Shown one piece after another: positions 37,128 through 50,345 of a stretch of DNA of 64,000 nt. A program made the position numbers and the translations under genes. The stretch is taken from the NCBI GenBank assembly GCA_001692895.1, contig KV748178.1, positions 5,620,867 through 5,684,866 of the forward strand, written 5' to 3'. This DNA comes from Cenococcum geophilum 1.58 (lineage: Eukaryota; Ascomycota; Dothideomycetes; Gloniales; Gloniaceae). Each line of letters opens with the position of its first letter. Within the stretch, counting starts at the first letter, position 1. The notes under the pieces are model-generated. The model was not told the DNA's origin and ran no database searches. It saw nothing but the letters and a program-made list of their open reading frames with translations.

Positions 37128-38185
37128 TTAAAGAGTAAACCAGCAGACTTCAATCACTAAGCGCGAAATTGCTGTATATTGCCTAGTATACGCCCAGTTT
37201 CTTAAGCGGCAAGCTAGCAGACTTCTATTACTAAGCGAGAAATTATCGCATATTGTCTAGTATATTGCCTAGTTCCTTAAGCGGCAAGCTAGCAGACTTC
37301 TATTACTAAGCGCGAAATTGCCGCATATTACCTAGCATACCGCCTAGTTCCTTAAGCGGCAAGCTAGTAAACTTCCATTACTAAGCGCGAAATTGCTATA
37401 TATTGCCTAGCACACCGCCCAGTTCCTTAAGCGGCAAGCTAGTAGACTTCTATTACTAAGTACAAAGTTACCGCATATTGCTAGGCATATTGCCCAATTC
37501 TTTAAATTATAAGCTAGCAGGTGTCGTCTATTAGCAGAGTATTCCGATATATTAGCTCGTATATTACCTGGCTCCTACGCCGCAAGCTAGCAGACTTACT
37601 ATATTAATAGAGCACCACAATATATAGCCTAGCGCATTACTTAAGTCCTTAAATAGTAAACTAGTAGGCGCTACTTATTAATAGAGTACTGTAATATACC
37701 TAATTATGCGTTACCTAGTTCCTATATTATAAGCTAGTAGGCTCCTCTTATAAGCAGAGTATTCCAAATATTAGCTTATATATTACCCGGTTCCCGCGTC
37801 ATAAGCTAGCAGCTTCTTTTATTAACGGAGCACTGCGATATATTACCCGCGCATTACCCGGTTCCTTAAATAGTAAGATAGTACACTTCTCTTATTAATA
37901 AAAGAATTGTGGTATATTACTAATATATCGCCTAGTTTTACAAAAAACAACTTAGTATATGCCTTCTATTAGCCGTAAGACTGCTATATATTGCCAAATA
38001 CATTACTTAATTCTATAAAAAAAACAATTTAGCATTTGCCTTTTACTAACCATAAGACTGCGGAATACTGCCTACTATTGCCTAATTCTAAAAATAATAG
38101 TCTGTTATACTTCTTCTACTAGAGAAGAATTTACGGCAAACTACCTAGCATATTGCCTAATTCCGCGCTAAAAGGATTAAAAACA
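37128..38185. repeat. 75-bp tandem array 2, about 14 units
   Basis: Same unit and same order of degenerate end units as array 1, but with more near-consensus units at its left (37,135-37,500). It is directly 3' of SNF2 copy 2. Confidence 0.85.
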
Positions 38186-38229
38186 TATCGCTACTATAAT
38201 CTATAACATTTATATTAGCTACTTCTTTA

Positions 38230-41200
38230 AATTTCCGGGCTTATTTATATCTATGTTTTTTTTTAAACTTAAGCTTATTTAGAATTCCACTTTTAATACG
38301 GGAAGCCGTTAATAGTAACACCCTCCGTAATAGCCTTTAGAAATAATAAGAGAATTTACGGTCCATTTAGCTGCTTCTACGAGTTATAGATTATATAGTC
38401 TTTTTGCTTTAGTAGTATTCCTTTAGGGAGGCATACAACGGCATCCTTACTATATTTAGCAACTAAGGCTTAAAATAAGTGTTAGCTTAGAGTTCTAGTT
38501 AAGCGTGCTGCTATTAAGAGGTAAAAAGATAGAGTGTTTTGCTACTTACTAGTATATATACCGCCCTAATAAATAAAAAATTAGTACTAATAAAAAATTT
38601 ACTACGATAGCCTTTAATATATAGTGCTGCTGTAATTTCTTTATAGATAGCTAAAAGCGTCTTAAACTTCGCGTCGTTGTAAAGAATTTCCTCCTTATTC
38701 TAATCTAAGATACTTTTAATAGGATTTTTGACTGCGTTAGTATAGTATTAAACTGGACGTTTATTTTTTTATTATCTAGAAGATCCTTATTAAATCTATC
38801 CTTCTATAAAAGTAACCTGGGCGTTATTACTGCATCACAGTATATAAAGTAGCTGCTTAAAAAGCTGCTGGCTATTTATACTAGTTTTTTCCTAGTAGGA
38901 GAACTATCTTCTTTCTATTTAACCATTTTCTGCTAAAATGCCTCTTCTATTTCTAACACTATTACACCTTCTATACTATATAGGAATTTAAGATCTTTAG
39001 TTTTATAATTACACTTTATGTGTTAAATTTAGAGCTAGCCTAGGACAGCTTTTAGTTTTTGGTTATTAAAGTTAATAGTATCCCAGTTACGGCGAATAAG
39101 AAAATTTATAAGAATTAGGCCGCCGACCTTAACCGATTTTTTATATATCGCAGACTATAAGGCACTTTTAGGGTTACTCCTTCCCTGCTTTAAAAATTGG
39201 GTCTATAGTTTAGCTATTTTATTAACTTCCGCGGATATATATTTTCTAAGAATGCTAGGTCAGCTTAAGCGGTTGCCTAATCTATATCTTTAAGGGCGCT
39301 TATAATAAACCAGCATATATTTATAATACTATTCTCTATTACTATACTAGAAATAGCCTAGGTAAAGAATCTTAGGTATAGCGGTACTATATTTTTTTTA
39401 AGAACGAAGGAATTAGTTAATATAAGTTTTGTATTTTTTTTTTATTATAAAACTCATCCTATAAGATTCTGCTAAAGAGCGTAGTTATAACGGTCTATGT
39501 ACTTCTATAAAGGGCCGTTAGAGAACTATAAATAGGGCGTTTTCTTTTTACCTATAAGAGTCCGACTATTATTTATCGCATTATAATCTAACTAGTCCCC
39601 TAAAGTCCCCATTTAAAGCTATTCCTAAGGGTTTAGTCGCGCCATTCCTTTAAATACACCTTCTGTCTTATAGCATATTACAAACCATAGTAGCGTCTAC
39701 TCTTTTATTATAAGCGTAGAGTCCTTAAATAATAAGATATAATTGTCTCTCTAGCTAGTAATTATACTTAGAATTATAATAACTAAATTTGCACTATACT
39801 GTCTTTATATTATAGATATAGCGTTTCGATTTATATATAAGTATAGAAAAGGCATCTTGTTTTAGCTAGGACACTCGGCGTCTTTAGCCTAGTTGTCCTT
39901 CTATAGATACTAATTTATATTCCTAGCCGCTTAATTAGCAGCCGCTTTATCTAGGTTTATAGCATAGTAGTAACTAAGGACAATAGTTAAGTACGCGGTT
40001 ATAATTTTTCTAGTTCCTACACTATTAGCAAAAACCCCACTATTTAGTTGCGTGCGCTCTTAGTGGAACATCTTAGATATGCTATACAGCTAGTATAGGA
40101 ATGATTTAAACTTTAGATTTAGACCCTATTTACTAGGAACGGGGACCGGGTTCTTCGCTAAAACGGCCTTTTTAGGAACTCTATATAGCTTAGCCAAACG
40201 TTTATATATCTACTACTCTATTTATTAAACCTTACCTCCTACTTTAGCTATAGCGGCCTCTTAAAATCTAAAAAGAGCTAATATTAGTCTAATTTAAGAT
40301 ATACTCCATATAACTATATGCTTATACCTTTACGTAATAGGTATTATAGCCTATATCTCCTTAGCTTAGGTTATATTATTTTTAGGCGCATTTTCACCTA
40401 AGGTATCTTAGATCGCATTAGTTTCTATAATTTTACTAAAAAAAGCTTTTGCGGGTATAGTATTAAATTATTATATAGAGTCTAAGCTAATTAGGGATAT
40501 AAAGCAGTTTTACTCTAGGGAGTATTATAATTATTCTTACCGTGCTCTATATTATTGGGATTATCCATAGGCTAAATAACTAGATTATTGCGGCTGTTCC
40601 TAGCAGCTTGCCACAGTTTACTATAGTTTACCCGTGGATGCCTCTAGTAGGTTACTCCCTTTTATAATTACGTTTCTTCGGACTTAATAAACTTAGAATG
40701 CCGCTGCGTATTAATAAAATAGATAAAGCATCGCTCTTATTCTCGCTATCTTTATTAATAAACTTAACATCTAAGTGCTTACGGATTAGCTTAGGCGTAA
40801 TCTTCTACCATTTCTTAAGTGCGGCTTTAGCGCGCGAATACTATAGGTTAGAGTATCGGCAATTCTAGGAGGGTTTATACCCTACTTATTTAGTAATTAG
40901 TACGGTACTTTTACAATTAAATACTTAGCTGTAATTATTAGCATATAGATAGCTAGATGTTATTAAAGGGACTTATAATCCATACTCTTAAGTAGAAATT
41001 CCACTCTACTCCTATTATATAGCATACACTACTAAAACAAGACTTATAATAGCCCTCGCTAGGTAATACAAACCTCCTCATTGGTAACCACGTTAAGCCA
41101 AGTAATTTTATTCTTATCTAAAATAAAACCTACTAATACTAAAACCTCTTAAAATAGCAAAAAACTAATTTCTTTAACTATTGGAGTTTCTATATTACCT

Positions 41201-41560
41201 TCTAAAATTTATAAACTATATAAAGCTCTATAGTGCTTTAGGTAATTAGGTTTATTCTTTAAAACTAGAAGGTTATATTTTTAAGTAAGAATAGCTTATT
41301 TAGTAATATAAAACCGTATAATTTAGAGATTGGCTTAGAAGTAAATATACATACTAGCGTTATTATAGGTTTAAATTAGGTTTAACTTCCAACTTTATAT
41401 TATTTTACCGTTTAGTGGCATTAGTTCTCTAGGATAATATAAAAGAAATAATAGCCTATCTAAACTAGCTATTTAAAGCACATTCCTTCTTAGTTAAGTC
41501 GCTAAGAATCTTCTAAATAAACTAATCGCATGGCACTTTATCTTTAGCAGTACAAAACAT
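38230..41560 (-). pseudogene. SNF2-family helicase-like gene, copy 2
   Basis: Aligns with 30,740-34,340 over its length. The Walker A-like region lies near 39,990-40,030. Compared with copy 1 it lacks about 120 bp that include the C-terminal motif VI region (near 38,308) and about 150 bp near 39,500, so it is the more decayed copy. Substitutions between the two copies are mostly transitions. The duplication therefore predates much of the RIP, or both copies were mutated independently afterwards. It is followed by array 2 and preceded by the same AATTAATTAACTAATTAATA spacer as copy 1. Confidence 0.65.
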
Positions 41561-41942
41561 GGGTTTTTTAAGCCTGGCCTCTTATATATCATCCAAAATT
41601 ATATCTCTTAATTTCCTTAAGGCAATAAGCATTAATATCCTATCCCTTTATAATATCTAAGTCCTTTATTATAATGCGTAAAGATACTAAAACAAAATAA
41701 AGAAGAAGTGGAGCGTTATTATATAAAAGTGGAAGAATCTAATTAGTAATTAGTAAAGGTGCGAGTTTAAAGTAGGTAAGTAAGACAAACCGATTATAAA
41801 AGTTAATCTACTAGGCAAATTACCATAGTTTTAGGGAGTGAGTCACAGCTTAAAGCAGCAATTAGCGGTTAAACTAATTAATTAACTAATTAATATCGCG
41901 TAGAGGCGCCATGTAAGAGTTAGTTAAGGTAGTAGAGGTAAA

Positions 41943-42013
41943 NAGTAAAGTAAAGTNGATAAGCNTAAGGTAAATNCTCTNGCTAANNGAATNTAATACA
42001 CGNNAGTTAAAGG
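41943..42013. other. Cluster of ambiguous bases
   Basis: About eleven single or double Ns lie within 71 bases, at the upstream end of SNF2 module 2. This is a low-quality consensus, so the module boundary here is uncertain. Confidence 0.9.
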
Positions 42014-42039
42014 GCAATTTGCTATAGCAGATTGCCGCT

Positions 42040-43080
42040 AAATACGCTTCCTCTAGTTATAGAAAATATTCTTTATAAAACTAGCATAATAGGCGGAGCC
42101 AGAAGTACATTAGAATATATAACCTAAGAATAAGGGTTAATGCGCCTAGGACGTTTTACCTATCTAGGATTAATATTTTAGCTTAATTAAAACCGCTTTA
42201 ATATATCCTTTTAAGTAGGGCTCCTAGTAAATAATTAAAACTCTAAATAGTATTAGATTTAAAGCTATAAGGACTAATACTATATACCGCGTATATTCGT
42301 AACCACAAAAACAATTATATCCTTAGAGGCTTTAAGCGTTTATCATATTACATACTTTAAAAGTCCCACATTCTAAACTAGCATAATTATTAGTATATCT
42401 GCCCATAACTCCTCCATCTCTAGGTTAACTCTAGCGTCCTAGGCAATATTAAGAAATTTAGGGAAATCTAGAAGACTCGTCTATCCTTTTACTAAGTTAG
42501 TTTAAAGTAAACTAGCACCTAAGTCCATATAAATTATAGACCGTGGTATATTCTCTAAATCTTGGCATATACAGATTACAAGACCCTAAACGTCATATTT
42601 ATTAATATATTTAGGTAAAAGAGATTAATATACGTCCTAAGGCTCTATACAAGGGTACCCTATAGTAGAATTTATAGCTCTATACCAAAGTCCCAATTCA
42701 GCACTAGCCCGGCTAGCTTTCTTACACATATTTAACTGCGTGCGAGTAAGGAGATATTAGGCCACTTTCTTAGTCCACTTAACCAGAGCATTACTAGACT
42801 CTAGGATTTAATTAACGATTTTAGCTATAATCTCACTTTAAATAGCGTAATTTATTCAGTCTCGGAAGCGTATAAATATTATATTACTCTTATTTATAAT
42901 ATCCTCAACTACCCCTTTAATCTTATATAAACGAGCGCTACTAATACTAAACCTAGATATAATCTGCTTATCCTTCCTAGGAGTTTTACTGGTAGACTTA
43001 TACTATACCTCCTCTATAGTATATACACTATTTAATTGTATTATTGCTATGCTAGGTATATATAGTATTAGCGAGGGATA
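42040..43080 (-). pseudogene. Unidentified gene
   Basis: The minus strand is coding-like from about 43,000 to 42,370, with a run MCKKASRASAELGLWYRAIN (near 42,680-42,740) and LPKYINKYDVQGLVICICQD shortly after. No family recognised. It stands head-to-head with the Plavaka-type transposase gene, so the two could share a promoter region in 43,080-43,340. Few stops compared with its neighbours. Confidence 0.45.
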
Positions 43081-43339
43081 TAGGATTAAAGGTTTATAAA
43101 TATTTAGTAGTTGTAAATTAATTATAATAGGTACTGTAGGATACAATACTACTTTATATATTATTAGCGCTTAGGATAATATACTACTTAGTGTATTTAA
43201 CTTATAATTTAAAAGGAGCAAGCCATTATAGTTATTAGGATAGCTGGCAGATCGCCGCAGATTACAGCTATTAGATTAGTTATATAATACTCTACCCTTT
43301 TTAGGCACAAACCTACCTATCTAATCTTAATAACAACGT

Positions 43340-46300
43340 AAGGAGCCGCATTTATCGCTATTATAATAGGCTTAATAAATCGCCAGTGCCCTAAATATAA
43401 GCGCACGATTTCTACTATAGGTAGATTGGCGCGATATAAGCTGTACTACAAAGCTATGGGCATAGACTATCTTAACCAACAGGATAATATCCATCCTATA
43501 ATTTAGGCTCGAGTAAATATATATAAAGACGACAAATTTACTATAGAATAATAGGTACACAACCTTATAGCAACTAACACCGCTATTAATAATACTTTAC
43601 TAACTATTATAGGAAATACCGGCTTAATATTAGTAGAGGAGCTAAGTAATACAGCACTAGTAGAATAACTAACTAGTACTGAAACGCATAGTTACGCGGC
43701 AACAAGCCTCTTTACCTTAAATATTTATTATACCCAAATTTATTATAAAGTAACTAGCCACTATATAGGAACCCCACTTAGCCACCCAGAGGGGAACTCT
43801 AATCAGCAGTTTACCATAAATCACGACCACCCACTAAGGCCTAGCCAGCCAGCAGATAGAATAAATAAAGGCAATAATATATTCTACCCTTTTACAAGCT
43901 CTATAGAATGGGCGTAAGTTACCTAGTAGGTACGTAATAGTACGTTAGTAAAAGAAATAGACATATAGCTATAAGACCCCCGTATTAAAAATATAAGGGA
44001 TAGATATATATTATACCGAAATATAAAAGAAGTTAAGATAAAACTACATTCTATTTCTAAAGGTGTAAGCAATAAAAGCTGGCGAATTACAGAACTTAAT
44101 ATATACGGCAAAAACCTAAAGATATACCACTATAATATACTTAGCGTGGTAGCCTTCCTAATCGGTCATTTCCCATTTAAAGATAATATAGTTTATTCTC
44201 CTATTCGTTAGTTTAACGTAAAAGGTAATAGAGTGTATAACAAGGCATATACGGCTAACCGTTAGTAGGAGATCTAAGATTAATTACCTAATAGTACAAC
44301 GGCTATTATGGTAATACCTAGTAGCGACTAAACTAAGCTAACTACACTATCTGGAGACAAAAAGGCGTATTTGGTTTACATTATAATACTTAATATCCTG
44401 TTAAAGACTTAACGTATAGCTAGTAGGCCAGTAATACTTCTTCTAGGTTATATACCTACGGACTTACTAAGTAACCGGATGAATAAGCTGGATGTATACT
44501 ATTAAGTAATAAGCATTATATTTAAACGTAAGTATTTACCTTAGCAGTGTGTAGGTACTTAAGTTAATATAAAAACTAGCCCTTAAACGCGCTGCTAGGC
44601 GCGGCATACCAATGCGATGCGCGGATGGGTTTATCTAGCAATACTACCCTATACTTGTTAGGTTTATAGCAGACTATAAGGAGCAGGTTATGTTAATAGG
44701 AGTGAAATTAGGGCAATACTGCACGATATATTATGTACCGCCTTATAAACAAGGTAACCTACTAAGCACTATATCCGGTAAATGGCCGCGATAGACACAA
44801 ATTAACTATTAAGCAACTTAAACGATAGTAAAACTTGCAGCTAGATCGCAGCGACCCTAAGTATATTAGGCCAATTTAAAATTTTGCCTAGTCCTATTAT
44901 ATAGCGGATATACACGCTATAATGGCCCCTAATTTACTATACTAGCTATATAAAGGCGTTACGGAGTATTTAATAAGCTGGCTTTAAGCACTACTACTTA
45001 ATATTAAGAAAGGGAAAGGGAAGGTTCTAATAACTAATTAAAGTAGTATAAAAACCCTATTATCTGCTAAGGATAGGGTAGAACGTCTTCTAACTATATA
45101 ATTTGCCGAGGTTAAACCCTTTTAGGGTATAATTAGATAGGATAACTTCGTAGAGTTAAGCCAATAGACTGGAAAGATATATAAGTCCCTTCTTTATCAG
45201 ATTGTACCAGTTGTGGTACCGTTACTATATAGGTACGAGGGGGCAATGCTATTTATTCGTGCTATAGTTAACTTTATATTATTAGCCGAATATAAATTAT
45301 ATAATAAAGATACGATTAAATATCTTAAAGCTGCATTATATCAAATAGATAAGACTAAGGAGGCGTTTTTACCGTATTAACCTGACGACAAAAACCCACC
45401 CAATTTTAACATACCTAAACTTTATGCAATTTCCCACTATTTAGAGATAATTTGTGTATTCGGCGCCCTAATAGGAACTATAACAGAGTATAGCGAAAGG
45501 GCATATATTCCTTAGAAGAATTTCTATTAAAGATTAAATAAGCGTGAAGGGTATAAAGAGTAAATAATTTATCTTAATATGGAATTAATAAACACTATAG
45601 TAATATAAGAGATGGAGCTATAGGAAAACATAAGGCTAATATTAGCAGCTAATACTATAGAAGATTTATACATTATATTATTATTAGGCATAGTTAACCT
45701 AATAGACGAGCCGTATAGATAGGATTACTGCTAGTTAACTAACTAAATATTTTTAATATGCGGAATAAACCTAAATTTATAGCGCAGAGCCTACAAAATT
45801 TAGACTAGGCTAGGTATTAATAAATTTGTTATAAAACTAGCTTCGTTTATACGGGAATATTATAAGCGAGTTAATAGTATATAAGTAACGGATTTAGACA
45901 TTAAGCGCCTTAAAAGGGATACAGCCTGGGCATAAGATTTACCTATTAGTATTTATCACTTTATAATATACTATATTTAACGCGGTAAAGACTTTTATAA
46001 TCTTAATCGACTATATAAAGTACGGGCACGCTATAATCTAGTCTAGATACGGACCACTACCCTATAAAGGGACTAAGTTTTTATACAAGAATATAAGAAT
46101 ATAATAGATAGAATAAAGGGAACGCGGGCTACCTATCTAGAATTGCTGGTATCGGTATAGGACTTAAATCGTATAGGCGAGAATAGTAGATACTAAGTAT
46201 ACTATAGAGCACTTCTTAAGCTATTCCGTCCATGTAATAGAGGTAAGGTAGATCCTTTTAATGGGATAATTAAAGTGGAACGATTTCCTATAAATATAGC

Positions 46301-46780
46301 GCAAAATAGATAAAACCTAGACGGCCACCAAATATACAACATTTCCTATATTAAGAGACCCATATGACTAATACTAACTTCGCTAAATAAAAGAAGAACG
46401 TTTTAGATCAACTTATACACAGATTGGGACATATACAATCGATTCTATAATAATAATTTTCTTCGGATTAACAGTATACGCGCAAATAAGTTTATAAAGA
46501 AACAAAAATCTAAAACTAAGCTTCTAATTAAATTATAGGAGGCCTTAGAACGAAAACGAAAACGGCCAATATAATGGGGAATCCGGTATATTTAATCCCT
46601 AGGAATCTAGGCAAATTAGCTATAAGATAAGGCAAGATAGAAAGAAGTTAAGAAAGCTGTTAGTTAGCTTAAAGGTAGAGGCGGCGTGTCTAATATATGG
46701 GTAAATTAAGTAGTAAAGGGGCTCGTTAGAGTGAGAGGCTGGTTAGCTATACGTATTTTTACGGATTTTATATTAGCAGA
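43340..46780 (+). pseudogene. Plavaka-type DNA transposase
   Basis: A long plus-strand frame of about 1,100 codons with RIP-type stops. Recognisable blocks in order: an N-terminal segment with STIGRLARYKLYYKAMGIDY (near 43,410); NNIFYPFTSSIEWA (near 43,880); VVAFLIGHFPFKDNIVYSPI (near 44,150-44,205); VIPSSD then LSGDKKAYLVYI (near 44,310-44,380); LLGYIPTDLLS (near 44,455); MAPNLLY...LYKGVTEYLISW (near 44,930); QTGKIYKSLLYQIVPV (near 45,170); and ITEYSERAYIPQKNFYQ (near 45,490). These match, in order, the Plavaka transposases known to me (SD-T-LS-GDK, MPPDLLHQL-KG, SITE-HI-VK-PW). Plavaka is grouped with CACTA/KDZ-type cut-and-paste transposases. It is probably the transposase that moved the 24-kb block. 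Confidence 0.72.
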
Positions 46781-46799
46781 GTAGTATAATAACCCCCCC

Positions 46800-47390
46800 T
46801 CTTCTACCTTTCTCTTCCGATTTACCGTATGTTTTTCTTTAACAGGCTTTATTTTTATAATAATCTCTACCTTTATAGTCTAAGCTTCTTCTAACTATTT
46901 ATAATTAAGTATATCAACTCTATTAACACTTAGGGCTAAATTAATAGCTAATCTTTACAATCGCCGCTTCTTAATATATAAAATAGCCTTATATTGCTCC
47001 TTTATAAAGGCTCTCCTTAAGTTTTAAATATAAAACGACTTTATTAGCTTATTGCCTAAGCTAATACGCTTTAAGGGAGATTTTAGGTAGAAAAAGGCGG
47101 AAATAGCGCGATTAAATTGACTCTACGTCTTAGGTGTATCTATAGGCTAACTAGGTATAAAGGGGAGCTCCAGAGTACGTCTTAATAAGGGAGGAGAATA
47201 AGGACAACCGTTAAGCACTTACTACTTAGGTAGTGTTAACCTACCAAACCGCCAGAAAAGGTTAGCCATATCTATATAAATTAGTTAAATTCTTACATTT
47301 TTATAGGCAGTTATAACGCTCTTGCCCATAAAGATTAGCTCTAGTACTTACTTATTAGTAGGAATTCTTAATATTACGTAGCTAACGGCA
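46800..47390 (-). pseudogene. Possible C-terminal remnant of a pogo/Fot-type DDE transposase
   Basis: The minus strand reads PIDTPKTQSQFNRAISAF near 47,110-47,160, then a helical basic region (KSPLKRISLGNKLIK, REQ-rich, ending NRKRKVEEGG near 46,800). The layout (a TPKT motif, then helices, then a basic tail) resembles the C-terminal region of fungal pogo-family DDE_1 transposases. The catalytic domain is not seen upstream, so this is a fragment at best. It lies tail-to-tail with the Plavaka-type gene. Confidence 0.35.
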
Positions 47391-47569
47391 AGATATACGG
47401 CAATCTACCACAATTTGCCCTAAGTAGGCTAGTAATAGGTCTAAGCTCCCCAGCAGAACATTAAAATCTCCCCCTTTACTCCTCTATTTTATTAACTGTA
47501 TCCACACTAGTAAATATATAATTTAAAAGTATTATACTTTATCTTTATATCTTTATTAACTTCTTTAAC

Positions 47570-48420
47570 TTCTTTTACGTTAGTTATACCGAAGGTTTAC
47601 TAACCTCTACCATCCTAAAAGAATATAACTATAGCTTCCAAAAAAAATAAGGTATAGACTACCCTCTATATAACTACTTAAAATACTAATATATACCTAC
47701 CACTAAGGTAAAGGTAAAAGAAATAGCACTACTAGTGCGAGAAGAATCTAGAAATGTATACGCGAACAGTAGTCGGGCTAAAGTACTATAAATAGTATAT
47801 GCACGGTAGTATGCAGCTAACTTTAGCAGACGGCTATATATGGCGATAGAATATCTAGGGATAGTATCCTAAAATATTAGTTAGATATAAATAGCGATTC
47901 TAAAGAAAATAGAGGCTTAATGCCCTAGGGAAGAGTATATTATTAACAACTCCAGTAGAGTTTAAACAAAGAATCTCTAGATCTATATATACAGAATTTA
48001 ACTATAGTATCTATTATATAGACTCTATTCCTTTATACCCGCTTATACTTTAATAGCGGTTATAAGTCCTAAATCGCCCTAATAAGCGGCTCCAATGCTA
48101 CTATCCCTTTACTAAAGAGCTTATCTCTAGTGCCGAAGATAACTCTATAGCCGAGTCGTTTTATATAGCGCCTATACGCAGTAATAAACCACAGAAGTCT
48201 TAATACGGTATATATACAGTTAGAAGATAGCAAGGAATAAAACGTAGCAGTAAACCTAAATTAAAACTTACGGATAAACTAATATCAAAAGCTACTATAC
48301 GCTTCTTTTTAATGTTTATAATATCGGGCAAGGCTCCTAAAGGTCTTTCTTTTACGCTATAGCTAAAAGGGAACGTAAAAACTCTAGAAAAGACGATGGA
48401 CTTAATATAGGATAAAGTAG
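47570..48420 (+). pseudogene. Unidentified coding-like stretch
   Basis: Plus strand, coding-like between about 47,700 and 48,100 (ALLVREESRNVYANSSRAKV near 47,735; FSRRLYMAIEYLGIVS near 47,835; ILKKIEAQCPREEYIINNSS near 47,900). No family recognised. Cut at its right by the LINE. Confidence 0.35.
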
Positions 48421-48439
48421 TAGAGTATAATAATAATTC

Positions 48440-50345
48440 ATTGCTTAACGTCCGATTTGGATCCCTATTGGGCCCACGCGGACTACTCCTTATTTACATG
48501 TGGGGAGAAAACTCTATTTAAAAAAAATAAGAAAACCCCGTAATCCATCTCCCCGCCTTTTAGGACTCGCCTACTTAGCGCCTATAAGTCGCCTATAGTG
48601 CTCTACTACCTTACTGTTTAACCTTTTTAGGAACTACTGCTGCCGTAATAAGCCTACGGACGCGCTAGTATTACAAACTATTACTCTACTACTGTAGAGT
48701 TACTAGGGGGCACCTACTACTCGCCCCCTTACCTTTTATTACTATTTCCCTTGTAACCTAGAACTAATTTAGCACATTTTAACTAATAAGCCACTGGGTG
48801 ACCGCCTTAAGGCCTTTTTATATTAAGAGTAGTGTATTATAGTTCTCTATGCTAGCTGCTAAGAGCATTATTTCTTAATTAGTGCGTAGGGGGCATAGCA
48901 GTATTACGTGTTTTAGTGTCTGTTTTAGCTAGCCATATTTATATCTTGGGCTACCTACTAGGACACCTACCTAGTAAAGCCAATCTTTTAGTCCTATTAT
49001 TCCTATTCTTAAGAGTGTTACTATTATATTTTCTGCCTTTATTAGGCCTTCTCGGAGCCCTTAGGTATTTACCCCCTATAGTGTTAACTATGCTATAGCT
49101 TGGGTTCGTCTTGCCTAAGTTAGCCTCTATACCTTTAACTCCCATTTACCTCTCTAGCGTTAGTCTAACCAGTATTATATTGCGGTAGATGGTTTTCTAG
49201 CGTTCTTATATGTTCTACTTTAGCTCCTTTCTCTATCTTGCTATTGTCTTTACTAACCTCTTACGCGTCTCCCTTCCTTCTCTATATAGGCTTGGGCCCT
49301 AAAGCGGCACTATTCTTCTTTTGCTTTCTTTACCTGTTTCTCTAATATCTCTTCCCTACTTTAGGGTTATTGGTTTATTCTCTTACGGGGCACCCTAAGG
49401 TCCCTCTATAGTTTACTTAGGCGTGTCTTAATATACTTTATAACATTAGAGTTATATTTATTTTGCGTCCTTTATATTATAGCGGCTTTAATATATAACT
49501 ATAGGGGGGGAATATTAGATTCCTTCTTAAGTAGTGCTGTGGCCGTTTACTTATACCTACCTATAATACTCTAGAGGCAGGCTGTTTGGACCTTTTAAAG
49601 TGGTTTAAGAAGTAATTTAGAGGGGCCCTTTTTAGTTTCTCTAATGGCCCAAATACTGGATCTATATATTATGGTTAGCCGGACAACTGCTATATATAGT
49701 AGGTGTGACCTCTAGAAGCATAGACCCTATATAGAATTAACAATCCTGGATAAAGCGATAAACTATGCTTGGCCTTTATAGGCCGCTTGCGTTGTATATA
49801 CGCTCCACCGGAGCTTACTGTTTACCTATACTCCTAATACCCTTAGGCCCTGAACTGGTTAACCCCTAAAGCCTTAAATGCGAATTATATGCTAGAGATC
49901 TATAGATTAGTTGTGTTTTCTTATGAAATAGATTAGCTGGTATTTCTCTAGTGAGAATTAGACTCTATAACGTTTTGCCTATTCTATATAAGTATTATAG
50001 GCTTTCTCTAGTGTTCTGCAATTCTCTACGGCTATTGGCCCGTATATAATTAGGTTTATGTCGTTAACGAAGCCTATTCCCTAGGTTGCCCCTTCCTTAA
50101 AGGAGTTAAGCAGGTTGCTTATAAAGAAAAGGAAGAGTATAGGCGAGAGGGGTGATCCTTGTGGTATTCCTGTTGCAACTGCAATAGGGGGGCTCTGGTA
50201 TCCGCTGAAGACCAGTGATGTTTCTTTCTGGCCTGTAAACCCTTGGACAAATTGTATAATCCATTCTGGGAAGCCCTTTGCCCTAAGGATATGCAGGTAG
50301 GTAGTTATATATTAGCTATAATACAGTAGAGTTCGACATGCCTGC
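48440..50345 (-). mobile_element. 5'-truncated LINE (Tad/I-like non-LTR retrotransposon)
   Basis: On the minus strand the reverse transcriptase shows WIIQFVQGFTGQ (near 50,240) and GIPQGSPLSPILFLF followed by a FVNDINLIIYG active-site region (near 50,010-50,180), where the usual F/YxDD reads FVND. Downstream, near 48,780-48,930, LLCPLRT and GLKAVTQWLISQNVLNQF fit the C-terminal segment of Tad-like LINEs. ORF1 and the N-terminal RT are missing, so it is 5'-truncated at about 50,345. A plus-strand open frame at 48,916-49,098 is a shadow. RIP is moderate at the RT end and stronger toward the 3' end. Confidence 0.75.

Noticed and set aside
43372-44111. Minus-strand open frames opposite the transposase
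   Set aside because: They are shadows of the plus-strand Plavaka-type frame, which has the recognisable motifs.
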